From: Sthenelais limicola
Taxonomy: Eukaryota; Annelida; Polychaeta; Phyllodocida; Sigalionidae
DNA: 64,000 nucleotides
Direction of reading: 5' to 3'
Assembly: GCA_942159475.1 (NCBI GenBank)
Contig: OW804096.1
Coordinates: 40,733,744-40,797,743 of the forward strand
Shown: piece after piece, positions 28,601 through 39,978 of the stretch
How positions within the stretch are numbered: position 1 is the first letter of the stretch
Layout: every line of letters starts with the position of its first letter
Translations under genes and position numbers: made by a program
The notes under the pieces: model-generated
Told to the model about the DNA's origin: nothing
What the model saw: the letters and a program-made list of their open reading frames with translations, nothing else
Database searches by the model: none

Positions 28601-31600
28601 AAAAGGCAATATAGATGAATCAGTAATCACATGTAATACAGACGGTATGGAGTCGGGTGGTAAGGTAAGAACAGTGCAGATACTGATAATTAACAGACCT
28701 GTTTGACCAGGTTTGTAAAGAGGTTTGTCGGTCTGAATGTACGTCAGTGTTTTCTCAGCTCCAATGCCGATCTGTGTCCTCTCGGAAAAATTATATGAAC
28801 CACTGGAACCTTCAACAACTAACGCAAGCTCTTCCTGCTCGAGTCCAGATGGTACTTGAAATTCAACACAACCACTGCCCCCTGAAAATAAAAGAGAATA
28901 CTTGAATAAAGATTCAAGATCAAATGTGGGTTAGTTTCATTTCGATTTCCCAGAAAATTAACAATTGTTTTAAGCAAATGACATTTCTTAAGAATTACGT
29001 CTAGATCCAAACCCTCAGATCAGATCAGAATGTTATGTCAGTGATTAGACGCCTACTTCGCTAATCGGTTTCCTGGTCTAGGACTCGGCGTTCTAATGGG
29101 AATATAATGAAATTGTGCGGTCTTAATTGAATTATAATGGCACTTTGCGGTTTGAGGCGAGAGGCTTTCCCTCCGTCTGAAGGGATTCTCTCACGTTTGG
29201 GCCTAAACTGTTTAATTTTGGCCAACATAAATTATCACCAAACGCTATGAGAGAAATACTGGCGGCATGCTATTTCCTGGTATTATCAAAGGACTTGGCA
29301 CAAACAAATACATCAAAACAATGTGGAATGTATGATACTATAGCGCTTCCTACTTGGATTAAATTTCTCTTTAGTTCCCAGTACAAACATTTCCTTTTTG
29401 TTCCGGACAATTTGTAAATAAACGGGAGAGGATCTTACCATCTTTAAAAACAAATTCTTGAGAATGGACGATTGTACTTTCTTCGGCAAGACTAACAGTA
29501 ACAAAAACATCTTCTTCCAACTCGTGAAATGTCAAACACATTGTCTCCTCGGTGCCACTCCATAGTAACTTCGGAGCAGTCAGAAGAAATCCCCTGAAAA
29601 AAATGTTACAGATATAGATATACAGGGTAATGGTATAGATAAATGCGCGGGGTAAAAATGTATTATTCCTAATTATTCCCATAACCCGCTTTTGATATAT
29701 AAAATTTGATATGGCGGTGTTACGTAATAGTCAGCAGTGCGTCGCCACAGCTGTAGATTTGACCTTCGAATTAAATTAGTGATTATAACTTATGTACCAT
29801 CCACGTTCACGATAATTAAAGCACTTTTACAATAGACCATCAAGCTCTTCACACCTGCATGGTTCTTTATAACTCCGTCCTCCCATATCTTCATATTCCA
29901 TAATTAATACACATCAAGCAACAAAAACCACAAAACCTTGTGAGCGTGTATCTGTTTTGATATCCCGAGTAAAAATCTTTGACAAAGTAAAGGTTTATCA
30001 CTTTGATGTTCAATATTCAGTCTTTGATGATCAACATTTGGTCTTAGATATATATCACAGAAATGCCTATCAATTATAGATCCAGATATAAAATCCGCCC
30101 TTTTATGTATTATTATTTATTATTATTGTTAAAGTAATAAATTGCTGTTTATTTGCCAAAATGTGTTAATTTGTCATCATAGGCTAACACCAAAATATGT
30201 GAAGACTCTTATTCCTATAATTAAAGTATTAATACAAATATTTATCTACATCAGAATTCCACTTTATTAGACATCAGATTTATCCCTACATTGGCAGTGA
30301 TACCTAGAACTACGAAGTTGAGATGTGAAATGTGTTAAGCATTTTCTCCACGAGTGAGCCATGAGAAATCCACCCTTCATAGTAATCATACACATATCTA
30401 CTCCGGAGCAACAGAGCACTGTAATGACCCGCTCCTTCTCGTGACCGACCCGCAAATGAATGTATCATTATTTTGGTAGGTATTTTTTCCTGCATTCTCC
30501 AACTATAAGCTTTACTATTAACCTACCATATAAATAACTAAAGGTTTTTTTATAGAGCGATATAAATTCACCTTTCCGCCTGATTTCCAAATACAATATT
30601 ATTTGTTTACGTACAATGTTTATTTATTTCCTTTCATCCAAAATACAAATAAATGCTTTCCTTTATTACCGAACCGGAAAAAAACATATAAGATATGCCT
30701 TGAAACATGAATCAAAAGTCGGGACGTAAACAGAGGCTGGCCATAGAACATATCTTAAAACAATGGCAGATGTAGATTTCTTGATATAACAAACTGAAAC
30801 TTCCCATGGCAGGAAATGACTAACATTGTTTACTTTGGCCCTTTTACGTGATCTCAAGTGGAAGGACGGGATAGGATCACATAATATATGGCACTGTATG
30901 GAACCACTCACTAAGGAATTAGAACTTTCAAATACATAAGGCATGTCACAGCTTGGTATCCACGAAGCCAAAAAAAAACTGATCCATTTCTACAAAAGGT
31001 CAAGCAAAAACATCATGTTGATGCCACTGTGGTCAAACTACCTATCCCACTTCCCGTCAACAGCTTGGAAGCTAAGATCAGTTACAAATGATCCTACTGT
31101 TATCAGGGGAAAAAATCTTCAGTTGAAATAAAACTATTTTCATATATGCAATATCAAATCACGTCAGCATTGCTCCAATAACTTGATATCTGGAACCTGC
31201 TCTATTCATTTTACTTTGGAACTATTCCAATAAATACCGCTCCTCGGGCCCCCAGGGTGGGGGGGGCGGTTGTTTTACGCCCCTTTTAACACTATATGTT
31301 CGTGTATATATTTGGTCATATCGTAGCGAGAGAGGGAACACGCAACGGATTGCGATATCCTACTCTTTTCGATTATTAGCAATGGTTCTTTTTACATGCG
31401 TATCTATAACCACAAACACCTATATGGGACCACGGGTCATATACTATAGTTATAAGTAAAGTTATTAAATGGAATCTGTGTTAGATGCACGGCGGTTTCA
31501 TAATGTGTATGTCACCACTAGGTATCACCACATCATTATTTCACTTTCACTGATAAATACCAAAAATATTTTATATGTTAATATTGTCTCAAGGGTCGAC

Positions 31601-34600
31601 CTGATGTAAAACTAGTTTAAAGATTGATGTTAAAATTTGAATTCGATATGTTAATCCTATCTTAATATAACCTTTGTAGTCGCTATTATTTTCCTGTAAT
31701 TCCTAATCATAAGCTGACAATAACAATTTAAATTGTGAGCTTACAGAAATAAAAGATAAACAAACAAACAAAGACATTGAAGTAAGCCTTGGCATGTTTC
31801 GAATAGAAGTAATCCTCATTTCCATAAAAGGACAAACACTATAGTGGTATGTCTATTAAATGAAATAAACAGAATCTTGGCAATATTTTTTCAAAATCGG
31901 GCTTAAATTGTGCTTAATCAGTCTAGGCTCAGAGCTGACAGATAGCCTCTCACTCCTGACCGCAAAGTACATTAGACTCCTATTATGACGCTTACTCCAG
32001 GGCCGGGAAAGCCATTACCACAGTAAGCTTCCAATCACTGAACACCATTATTATCTGATCTGACAGGCTGTGAGCCTAGACTGTAATAACGCCACTAGTA
32101 AATACAAACTACGACACTAAGCCTTTCAAGAACTTTCGGTTTTCTACAAGAAGTCTCTTCCAAAATGTTTCTTGGACCAAACCAGTATTTAGAGAGTGGC
32201 CTATTCCAGTGAACTGTTCAGCGTCAGATGCTGAATAATGATTATTTGGTGTTTTTCCTCGAACACACTTCTCAAAAAGAGTGGCCCATAGAGCGACTTA
32301 AGCCGGCTGATTGGCGGACGCACCGAAGTGGCATAATCCACTGGAACATGTAAAATGTGAACTTGGATTGGCGATAGACTGGGTCACGTTCATGCAGAGG
32401 AAATACAAAGAGATATAGCGCAGCTTCCATCCCTCAAAAAAACACGGGATGAGCTAGGAAGTATGCAATGAGAAGTGGGGAAAACACAACTGAACTGTAA
32501 AAATAATTGAAAAGGCGCGATATCTGTAAGTCTAGAATGTGATATATAATATAGAACTTTATAGCTTTTTTTATAATAATAATATTATAGTTACTATGTG
32601 TTATATAATATACTTGTGTAAATATATAATATGAGTGTCGGAGAGACGGAAAGATGATGACAATGCAAAACTGAGTATTGTACTGTGACCGAAGAAACGA
32701 AGGCCAAACTAAACTCATTCAAACCAACGAGATTATATTAACACGTTGTTCAAACTAGGTTTTAATGGACGGTCAAAAATATATACTTCATACCAAAATA
32801 ATTTTATTTTATCTTACTGCTTATGAGGTAAGCCTTTCAGAATTCGAATTAGCAAATGAATATGAGAACCATTTGGCGTACAAAAAAATAGAAAATGGTC
32901 CACTACATACCCACCCCCTCCCTCCCTTTCACACACGCACACTAACACCATTAAATGGACAACAGATATTGTAAAAGACCTCGATGGAATGGATTTTAGT
33001 ATGCCATCCAAGGTCGGAGCGCCAATAATGTAAACTGCGTATAAAACATATATTGCGTTGTATGTAACGCGAAAGTGCAATTGGACATAGGGAGAGATGA
33101 CTTGTGATTCTCTCCATCGATTCCATGTTTTGGGAATAAACTATTTTCTGCCCACATACATGACATAAATGCATAGAATTGCAATTAAGGATCGTCCAAA
33201 TTACTACACAGTGCACTATGAATTCCTTTCCTAAACGATGATAACACAAGATGATAACACAAGATACAAATTCTACCCTAAACACACTGACATGAGCTGG
33301 CACATGTAACTGAACTTTTGATTTATGTTCTGAACTTTTGATTTATGTTTAGGGAAGTAGTTACATAGGAATTAACGTCAAGCTCCATTCTTCGTATCCA
33401 ACATATTATGTGAAAAAAAACTTTTGAATTTGAATGAGCGCCGCAAATAGCAGTAGTGGTATATTTCGATCGAAAGCGTGTTTCAATCATATTAAATCGC
33501 GAACAAAAATCCCAGTTTATTGCCGGGCAGATGTTTGCAATCGGTGGTTTTACGCAGTATTATGTAGGCAATAATACTAACTTTTTTTATTTATATCATT
33601 TTGTTACGGTCATGAAAATTGATGGCACTTCCAGGGAACGAGCGAAAGCAGGAAGAAATGGCCCGAATGGTACACTTGGAAGTGAAAATACTTAATGGCA
33701 ATAAAGAATATGATGATAAAAAATAGAGCTGTTTCAGTATCTGTGAATCTGTGATACAGACAGTCCAAATATTTCATGTAACTGTACTGATCAACTTGAA
33801 TAAAATCTTTATATATATATAAATCATGATGATACGTGTCACGAGTCGATGTGCATCTTTGCACCAAGCAATCATCAGATAGGATTAATCTCATTAAAAT
33901 GTGAAAACTCTAAAAGACATTTTTTCTACCGGCTTCTATCCATGCAAACATGTTTGGCTTTGACACTCTCGCACATAAAATCTGTACTAAAATAAAAGTA
34001 AATGGAGGGTTAATTGAAAAAGTCTGTTGACACCTCTCCCTCTCCCAGCGCTTCCGCGGTACTTTGCATTGGGGATGGATGGATGTTCGGGGAAAGGCGC
34101 TGAGGGTGTTCTAAGCGAGTGATCACGAATCTCCAATTGACGGGACCCACCCACACTTCCCTTATAAGCTAGAGTAGAGCGCTTGCACACTTCCCAGTGC
34201 TTATAAGTTATATGCATGGCCAATGGATTTTCCTCGGTGCGATATGGGACACCAAATGAGTTCCTTATGGCATGAGCTGACCTGCATCTTCTTTGAACGG
34301 TCAGAAGATGAAACCCCCATGATCTATGATATATCCATTGCATTTGCAGGACCCCTCTATGTTTATTTTTTAAGGGTTCTTGGGGATTCAAGTGATTTTA
34401 TCCTCATGATTAGACAAGATCAACAAGTTGTGACACACGGAATCAGAGCAGAGATGCAATCATATAGCATCAGGAGAGGGCACTCATAAAACGTTTAAAT
34501 AAAAATCTGAATTCCCACGTGATGGCATATCCATATCATATCTATATAAAATTTGTGGTTGAAACCAATGCATTTCCTATTCAAAAAGTCTCGAAACGTA

Positions 34601-36313
34601 TGTACTGAAAGAATACCAACTGCTATGAAAGAGGATTCCATAAACCTAACAATTTAATATTGTTTTGATACTGATTTGATTTCAACTACATGTAGCTTAC
34701 TATTTCCAGAGCAAAGGGAACGGGATGAATGGCATAGTTAGTTCATGTTTCACCGTTCTAGGAATAATATAAATACCAGATGATATTCTATATTATCATA
34801 TAACGGAACCTGAGACCACTGAAATAGGTTAATTATTTCCCGAGTCAATGGGCACGGAAATTCTACAAGGTGGGCCTGTGACATTGAACAAACCTGGTCC
34901 CTGATTACATGATAATATAGTAATACAACCCATATGCGAAATATGATGAGAAATTGGTGGGAATGGGGCCAAATAGTTCATATAATATGTTAGAATTTAA
35001 ATTAATTAGTTTTGTCTTTAACAGCCGAATTGGGACGGATGCAGTTTGCCAATACGTTTTTGTTTTCTTTAACTTCGCGTAAAATCTATAAGTTGCCCCT
35101 ACTCATATCTCAATTCAAATAATATACAATATTACATAGGAACAATAAAACTGTTTTGAAATTGCATTACGTTATGGTGGCATGACCACAGTAATAACAT
35201 TATAAAGAGCAGATGTGAAGATATTGATATTCGGAAGAGGAGGCCACGGGCCACACATGTCTAGAGCTGTTTGTATCTCCATCGATTCAATAAAATAAAA
35301 TATGCTCAATTGCACTGTGTGCAGATTGCATAAGGTATTGATTTCCACTAACTAATACTTTTACATGAATGACCGTATCAAATGTTATGGTTCATCTCAA
35401 ATTACACTATATCTGTAAGCATTAACTTGGGGGAAATAAGTCGCATATCATGGAATATGTCCATATTATTGACATTAAACCTGGATTCCGGAGGTACTTA
35501 CAATAGGAACGTTGTGATTAACAATTGTATATAATCTCAGCTATCATAATATAATGATAGTTGAGATTATTTTCCATCACACAATCTTCTGCGAAGACAA
35601 TTAATATATACTAAAACCATTCCCGGAAGAATAGTTCGCAAAAAAAACATAATATTAAGCATAACAAACTGTGCCCAAATGAATCAATTTTAAATTTGAA
35701 TGGTCAGTAAGACAGTATACATTTTAAATCCAAACACCATTATTTTTCCTTGGAATATAGATAAACGACCTCAAATTACTCTCTATACTCGTCAACACTA
35801 CAATAGGATAGGAATAGGATCTATCTTCTAATGTTCTTTTTATATAATATTGGAAATGATAATATAACCGTTATATAAGTGAATTAATCAAACATGTATA
35901 TCATACAGAAAGGGCTTCCCAACTCAGGGAAAACGATAGTGAGAGTGATGCCCCCATTTCAAGCGATACCGTAATACAGCCAGACAAGTGGATAATGCGG
36001 CTGCCTGCTCGTTATCATTGTCACTTGGCCAGAACAATGACCAAATCTCCCTGGCCAGTAGAAATCATGTCACAGATAATTCTGTCGTCTGCTCGGCCAG
36101 GGAACTGGCGTCGTTCCTGGCTCGGACCGGTATATTCTAACAAACACAAGTATACATGTATGTCCAACCGCATGGTCAGGTCATGGACATTACAGCTAGT
36201 TCAATCATTGCAGAAGCGAATAAAACGTATACTCACTGTCTATTAATGGCACAGGTACAGCTGACCAGTAGCAATACAGATAAGGGTAAGATAAGACGAC
36301 CTCTTCCCTTCAT
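5867..36313 (-). CDS. Secreted thioester protein (alpha-2-macroglobulin/C3 superfamily) with C-terminal NTR domain
   Basis: Probable secreted innate-immune protease trap or opsonin, about 1,693 residues. Coding exons in order: 36313-36237, 29593-29439, 28881-28699, 28570-28518, 27956-27770, 27480-27396, 27254-27149, 26998-26881, 26138-26023, 24842-24669, 24243-24031, 23417-23324, 21688-21486, 21086-20937, 19902-19815, 19509-19370, 18215-18089, 17422-17281, 16487-16259, 15554-15408, 14846-14748, 14360-14312, 14045-13959, 13744-13568, 13177-12852, 12400-12241, 11105-10891, 10576-10367, 9556-9420, 9006-8841, 8675-8573, 8097-7949, 7616-7520, 6923-6777, 6039-5867. All have AG/GT borders and matching phases. 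Family marks: QTDKPLYKPGQT (127-138), FKPGLPFYGK (351-360), NYFPETWIW (790-798), CGEQ thioester (1028-1031), AHGGFASTQ before the DTVVALQALA strand, and VYDYYKP near 1500. The total sums to 1,694 codons, near C3 length. Intron 1 is 6.6 kb. Not CD109-like: no hydrophobic GPI tail. Orthology to a named vertebrate gene is not claimed. Confidence 0.93.
7895..8097 (-). CDS. Possible alternative short C-terminus by intron read-through
   Basis: If the donor after residue 1555 is not used, the frame runs on for VRVLSHSSKIQHYTIDG and stops at TAG (7897-7895). A poly(A) signal AATAAA (plus-strand tttatt at 7804-7809) lies about 90 bases beyond. This would give a 1,572-residue form without the NTR domain, close to plain alpha-2-macroglobulin in length. 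Whether it is used is unknown. Confidence 0.35.
7949..12400 (-). CDS. Thioester protein exons 26-32: end of thioester domain, CUB and receptor-binding domain
   Basis: Seven exons: 12400-12241, 11105-10891, 10576-10367, 9556-9420, 9006-8841, 8675-8573, 8097-7949. They encode the last toroid helices (NAHGGFASTQ then DTVVALQALA), the CUB-like strands (VTGKGCAFFQ), and the receptor-binding MG8 domain (SNMAIVAVKMVSG; PAFVHVYDYYKP). The last of these ends at LKT with a phase-0 donor ACG|GTGAGA that leads into the NTR exons. Confidence 0.9.
11833..12207. mobile_element. ~375 bp MITE-like element, family C copy 1
   Basis: Ends are inverted: ATGAGTCACAA at the left and TTGTGACTCAT at the right. The interior matches another copy at 25067-25428 (shared AAAAGATGAGATCAAGC and AAAAAGTTTGCA blocks). 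No open frame. It sits in a thioester-gene intron, 34 bases from the exon 26 donor. Confidence 0.6.
12852..13177 (-). CDS. Thioester protein exon 25: toroid with catalytic-position histidine
   Basis: Largest exon, residues 1067-1175 of the thioester domain, with DGSYSAFG and WLTAFVVKSFAQA helices typical of the family. In NGCFPQVGKVLHKGMKGG the His is residue 1142 (bases 12953-12951), 114 residues after the thioester Cys. That is the place of the C3/C4B catalytic His; mammalian alpha-2-macroglobulin has Asn there. From known C3/C4 chemistry this favours ester bonds to hydroxyl groups. The alignment was made by eye on flanking NGCF and KGG. Confidence 0.9.
13568..13744 (-). CDS. Thioester protein exon 24: thioester motif
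   Basis: Encodes residues 1008-1066 including KLPTGCGEQNM. Cys1028 and Gln1031 (bases 13685-13674, CGEQ) form the internal thioester in this superfamily, which on activation bonds covalently to a target surface or protease. The following FAPNIYVLQYLSE is the next helix of the alpha-alpha toroid. All residues required for thioester formation are intact. Confidence 0.95.
14618..14724. mobile_element. Palindromic MITE-like element, family A copy 1
   Basis: About 107 bp, almost a perfect hairpin: GGGCCTAGTCCAC at one end, GTGGACTAGGCCC at the other, CTCATGCGATT matched by AATCGCATGAG inside. Copies 2 and 3 are at 17643-17748 and 19555-19662, all in introns of the thioester gene. Confidence 0.7.
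17281..19902 (-). CDS. Thioester protein exons 15-18: bait region
   Basis: Residues 639-804, between MG6 and the NYFPETWIW motif, are where alpha-2-macroglobulin has its protease bait and C3 its anaphylatoxin domain. This stretch shows little conservation and contains only two cysteines (661 and 731), so no six-cysteine anaphylatoxin fold is possible. Exon 16 encodes a short Gly-X-Y-like run (671-690, with GISGPPGARR) and then the furin-type site RAKR (693-696, bases 19435-19424). C3 has its own RRRR chain-cleavage site at the matching position. Cleavage itself is inferred. Confidence 0.75.
17643..17748. mobile_element. Palindromic MITE-like element, family A copy 2
   Basis: Same hairpin as the copy at 14618, with CCTAGTCCACTAAGCCGATT and its complement at the far end. 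Flanks are TTTAA on the left and TTTAC on the right, too weak to call a target-site duplication. Confidence 0.7.
19555..19662. mobile_element. Palindromic MITE-like element, family A copy 3
   Basis: Same family; the left end is shorter (starts at TAGTCCAC) while the right end keeps GTGGACTTGGCCC. It sits 45 bases upstream of the exon 16 acceptor. Confidence 0.7.
20262..20475 (+). mobile_element. ~214 bp inverted-end element, family B copy 1
   Basis: Starts CAGTCTAGGCCCAAA and ends TTTGGGCCAGGACTG, an inverted pair with one or two mismatches. Inside are blocks shared by all copies: CTTCAAACGGAGGGAA, TGCCATTATAATTCCATTAA and CCGATTAGCGAAGTAGGCG. Non-coding. Other copies: 28998-29210, 31919-32083, 39979-40132, 50130-50307, 52165-52300. 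Confidence 0.65.
20937..29593 (-). CDS. Thioester protein exons 2-14: macroglobulin (MG) domain ring
   Basis: Thirteen exons encode roughly residues 26-638, the MG1-MG6 beta-sandwich ring that carries the bait segment in this superfamily. Landmarks are QTDKPLYKPGQT (127-138) at the MG1/MG2 border, GTWKIRV and AFKVEEY (MG2 end), FKPGLPFYGK (351-360) before MG4, LLVYYLHDNGEVVADS in MG5 and ALNVVDKSVHLL in MG6. Exon 12 (23417-23324) adds a basic RRKR insert discussed separately. The order and spacing match alpha-2-macroglobulin. Introns here hold a G-rich repeat array (22295-23065), a purine tract (28296-28395) and two repeat-family copies. Confidence 0.9.
21079..21420. repeat. Diverged tandem duplication (~169 bp) covering the exon 14 acceptor
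   Basis: The block starting ATCGATACCTATATTATA at 21079 recurs at 21248, followed by the shared TATTGGTTAAGCGTTAT, TTTCATTGTTG and CCCAGAAT segments. The first copy includes the last exon bases and acceptor of exon 14; the second is intronic. Confidence 0.7.
22295..23065. repeat. G-rich 19 bp repeat array in the exon 12-13 intron
   Basis: Seven copies of CCCCGTGGGTGGGTACA occur at about 22302, 22483, 22650, 22667, 22846, 22865 and 22884, and one inverted copy at 23049. Some are direct tandem units; others are embedded in a larger diverged unit of roughly 200 bp (shared GAAATGAAACT and TCATGTTTGTAT blocks). Confidence 0.75.
25067..25428. mobile_element. ~360 bp MITE-like element, family C copy 2
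   Basis: Begins ATGAGTCACAAGTCGCAAAA like the copy at 11833 and shares its interior order; the right end (ATTTTGCGACTATATC) has diverged from TTGTGACTCAT. In the exon 9-10 intron of the thioester gene. Confidence 0.6.
28296..28395 (+). repeat. GA-rich polypurine tract
   Basis: About 100 bases that are almost only G and A (GAGAG and GGGAG runs), in the intron between exons 4 and 5 of the thioester gene. Confidence 0.8.
28998..29210 (-). mobile_element. Family B element copy 2
   Basis: Reverse-oriented copy of the 20262 element: right end GGGCCTAAACTG, interior CGCTAATCGGTTTCCTGG and GCACTTTGCGGTTTGAGG match the reverse complement of copy 1. Confidence 0.6.
29594..36236. other. Thioester gene intron 1
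   Basis: A 6.6 kb intron between the signal-peptide exon and exon 2. It holds a family B copy (31919-32083), AT-rich DNA, a duplicated 20 bp block at 33310-33350 and an unrecognised segment at about 34010-34490 with overlapping open frames on both strands. No exon of another gene was recognised. Confidence 0.6.
31919..32083 (+). mobile_element. Family B element copy 3
   Basis: Short copy with well-kept inverted ends CAGTCTAGGCTCA and TGAGCCTAGACTG. TAAT lies directly on both sides, a possible 4 bp target-site duplication. Confidence 0.6.
36237..36313 (-). CDS. Thioester protein exon 1: start codon and signal peptide
   Basis: ATG at 36313-36311 opens 25 codons and a phase-2 donor. The peptide has basic residues (MKGRGR), then a hydrophobic core (LILPLSVLLLVSC) and a small-residue end (CTCA), a standard signal peptide with cleavage likely near residue 22. 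The next exon begins with the TAPKLLWSG strand expected at the start of the first macroglobulin domain, so this start fits the family. The transcription start and any non-coding first exon are not resolved. Confidence 0.85.
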
Positions 36314-37149
36314 GATGCTTGAGATATTATGATCGCTTCTCCCCGAACTCCAGATTCAGAGACAGCGAGGGAGAGAGAAAGAGGAGTGAGCGTCCGATCG
36401 CTGCAAGCGCTTGACAAGTTTGGCTGTGGAGTGAGATGGTTTGTGATGAGGATGGTGTTTATGTGCGCGCTCCCCTCCCACTCAAGCTCCAACGGGGATA
36501 CCCCTCCAACAGTGGCACCAGTAACATCCAGCTGGCCCTGTACTCCTGTGTTTATTATAGTGCCAAATCTTCACCCGCCTCACAGCTGGCCCCGACTCAT
36601 GAATACTATATACGCCCGAGAAATAGTTCTTTGTTTATATCCTTTCTAAACATATCAATACAACAATGAAGCAATTGTTACATCGGGTGTATTTAAACAA
36701 TTGCCATTGCATTGGTGGGGTGTTGCTCTATTTATCAAATCATAATTGAATTGCTTGCTTTTGTACAAGATATAATAGTGATATGGATTAGAAGCGTAAG
36801 AAGACAATGTGTGGGTTAGCTCACGAGCACTTGGATCCCAATACACATGCCTGGAATGCTTTCCCTTGAAAGCGGACCGTGCGTCATCGTCGTTCCTGGG
36901 TATCGCGCGGGGTATCGCGCTTCACGTAATTTCTTAGCGGGGCCTATCTTGTCCAGATGACCATGATCAGCCGGAACTACATAAAACAAAACAATAACAT
37001 TTTGGGCTTCTAGAGAATTCTCGGTGCATTTCAGAATACTTGCAGTTAATGGCATGAGATCATGTAACATATATAGTTTATCTAAATAAACGTCAAATAA
37101 TCGAACCCGTATACGCTGGAACTTAATTTCTCGTCTGAATAAGCTATCA

Positions 37150-37570
37150 ATAATCATTCTCATACCATTTTGATATTCCGTTTACCCCATGTTTGCATAA
37201 AAACGAAAATTCACAGAACATTTTAAGATAATTCATGCGAATGCCTAACACCGATTGAATAAGAGTATTAGATTTATTTAAATTATCGGTTTTCTATTTG
37301 GGGTATTCGATGGCCAGGGGAAAACAAAAATTGCTATTTGAATCGCGCCTGCACATATGGACAGCATCGTTAGAAACTTTCGTCGACGCAATTAAGCTAT
37401 CATTAATATTTATCATTCGATTTTGATATTCCAGTTTTACCCCACGTTCTGCTAAAAACGAAAATGCATGAAACATTATATATATTGTTAAGATAATGTG
37501 TGCTTATAATATTGAATAAGCGTTTTAGACTTGCGGTATTCAAATTATCGATTTTCTATAGTATTGGGAG
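37150..37570. repeat. Diverged ~245 bp tandem units
   Basis: Blocks such as TTTTGATATTCC, AAAAACGAAAAT and AAATTATCG-TTTTCTAT appear twice in the same order (about 37165-37310 and 37413-37565). Confidence 0.5.
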
Positions 37571-38960
37571 TAATTGGTATAAATTGAAAGCCAGGTGTAG
37601 ACACTTACTCCATCCAGCATATCTGGGATGCATCTTTCCCATCAACATCCTTAACCTAAAAAATGCCAATGTAATGTTAATAATATATGAGTGATGGAAA
37701 TCCAACACTCCCTGAGTGGCCTGACTCCTGTGTTCCCTCACTTGATCGGCGTGGCGACACGCTAGATGTGCCCCCACGACTCACATCCCTGCCTGCAGGG
37801 GACGCGAGGGGATGGTCTTGCAAGACGCCAGCCAGACTGCAATAACAAGGATTGCATAATTGACAACCGGATCCCGCCCACTTCCATCCATGGGTCCTTC
37901 TGGCATACTTCCCCATTCCTTCTCCGCCCAGTTTCTGACACTCTAGTCAGCTGTACCCGTTTTTCTCTCTCTCACATGCTGGACGTATAATTATATCTCC
38001 AAAACTATTATACGAGCAGTGTATCTCTATACGTATTTTTGCCATATTATATATTTGGAATCCGTGTTCTACACCCGTAGTATACTTCCGTATTGCATGG
38101 TTCACTTCATTTTAATCATATCGATCTACGATATACCTCTAAGGATGTACATATCAAATCTAAAACACAAATCAGAAACTGGTTTTTTTTCACGTCTATT
38201 CAAGACTACTTCTATATATAGTGCTTTGGCTATATATAGACGAAAAACTTGTAATTCAATAATAGAGGTTGCACAGATTATACATTTGATACAAGAACTA
38301 TTAAACAATGCCACTCCTAATGTTTTATGTTAATTTGATTTAATATATATTTTCAATTTATAATTCATCCAGAAAAAAGTTAAAATGAGAAATGGGCAGA
38401 AAAGGGATGTATCGGTAGAGAATTAAGTGTAAGTTCTACTGGAAAGTTTTCCCACGTTATTGTAGGCATGTACATATTTCTGTACCGTAATGTGTGAAAG
38501 GCAGAAATTTAAAGCGCCAGCTACTGCCAAAAGAACAAAGTAGATATAGAACGGCCTGGTGCCATTTGCTTGAATGACGCACTATCCAACTACGGAGTAG
38601 GACTATAATTGGCATTTCTTTGAAATAGTCTGGGAATCCATTTGGAAACTGATTATCTAGTCAGATTAAGTATGGTTTTGAACTAATGATGGGAATGATA
38701 TACAGACGAAGTACAAACATGTGTCAGAAAAGAGCCCATGGGATTATAAATTAAAATATCACTTGGACATGAATATAGTTATTAATTCATATAAATTCAC
38801 ACGGACAGAAAAAAATATGTATTCAATGCGTGTGTCCTGGGTAGGGGTTGAATTTTTACATTCTCTGTATTTTTTTTAAAAAAAATTCGTGAATGTTAGT
38901 GAATTGGGTCCCATTCTGTCAATCATCCTGAGTAGCAAGTTCATGTGATACATTTTGAGG

Positions 38961-39511
38961 TGTTGGTTGAGGATTGGTGTGAGGAGTGTGGACACTTATC
39001 TGGGAGGATATCTGGATGCCCATCTCTGTGTGATGTAATTCACGCCAACACTACTAACTTTGCACTTATGCAAGGACTGCTTGATTGACAACCTTCTACC
39101 ATCCCTGCAGTAAATCCCTGAAGGCCAGTGTGACATCCTATTGGTTGACATTTGTTGTATTCTATTGGCTATCTTGGTTTGATTGACAAGTTGCCACTTA
39201 AGGCCACTGTATAGGTTTTGAGAGGAACCCATTTAGAGAGGACCACCCATGACTGAATCTGAGTGATCTACACCTACTACACCCTTTGGGATTTCTGGGT
39301 TTCAAGTCTTGGAGACAGACAAGCTCGGAATTGCAAAGACTAAAAGACAATTGTGTATTATTAGATTACAATATGTTGTTTGATGTCTTGTCTAATTCCC
39401 TTGCATTGTACTTTCATGTTTATCCAACTGCCTTTGTAAACAGGGAGCGTGCAACTTTCCTAGTTGTTAATAAACTGAATTTTACTTCCACTCCTGTGTT
39501 CTTCTAATACA
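38961..39511 (+). mobile_element. LTR-like segment (possible solo LTR)
   Basis: Begins TGTTGG, ends AATACA, has a TATA-like CTGTATAGG in the middle and AATAAA at 39469-39474 about 40 bases before the end, the usual layout of a long terminal repeat. No internal retroelement genes adjoin it and no clear target-site duplication was found. Confidence 0.35.
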
Positions 39512-39978
39512 GACATTCGAGGCATTTCAGATTACAGTACGTCTGATATTCATAATCTAGCCATTACGCACAAATAGTTGACCGTAGAATTCGTTTCCTT
39601 TGGAAACGCACAATATATACATTAACTTAAACTGATTATAAAGTTAAACAGAAAAATAGTTCATTAAATGATTGATTAACTTAATAAACTTATAACTTGT
39701 TGGTTTAGGGAATATTCTGAGGCTGAGGTTTTATGAAGACATGAACATTCTTCACACACTAAAAATCGGAAACGCCGCGATTAATAATAAGAAGAATTTG
39801 AGTAGTAATAGATAATTTCTATGGTCACTACTGACTGAGTGAGACTTACATGAAAAATTGATTTCATTGTGAATTTCTATTAGCAGCTCGACGTCAATAC
39901 AAACTGCAATGACTCTGGGGTGAGTAACGTTCCCATCATAATATATATCAGCCCAATGAGAGTATACAAATGTACATG

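Noticed and set aside
34010..34490. Overlapping open frames on both strands in thioester intron 1
   Set aside because: No motif, no splice context and no family similarity that I recognise; may be a decayed repeat.
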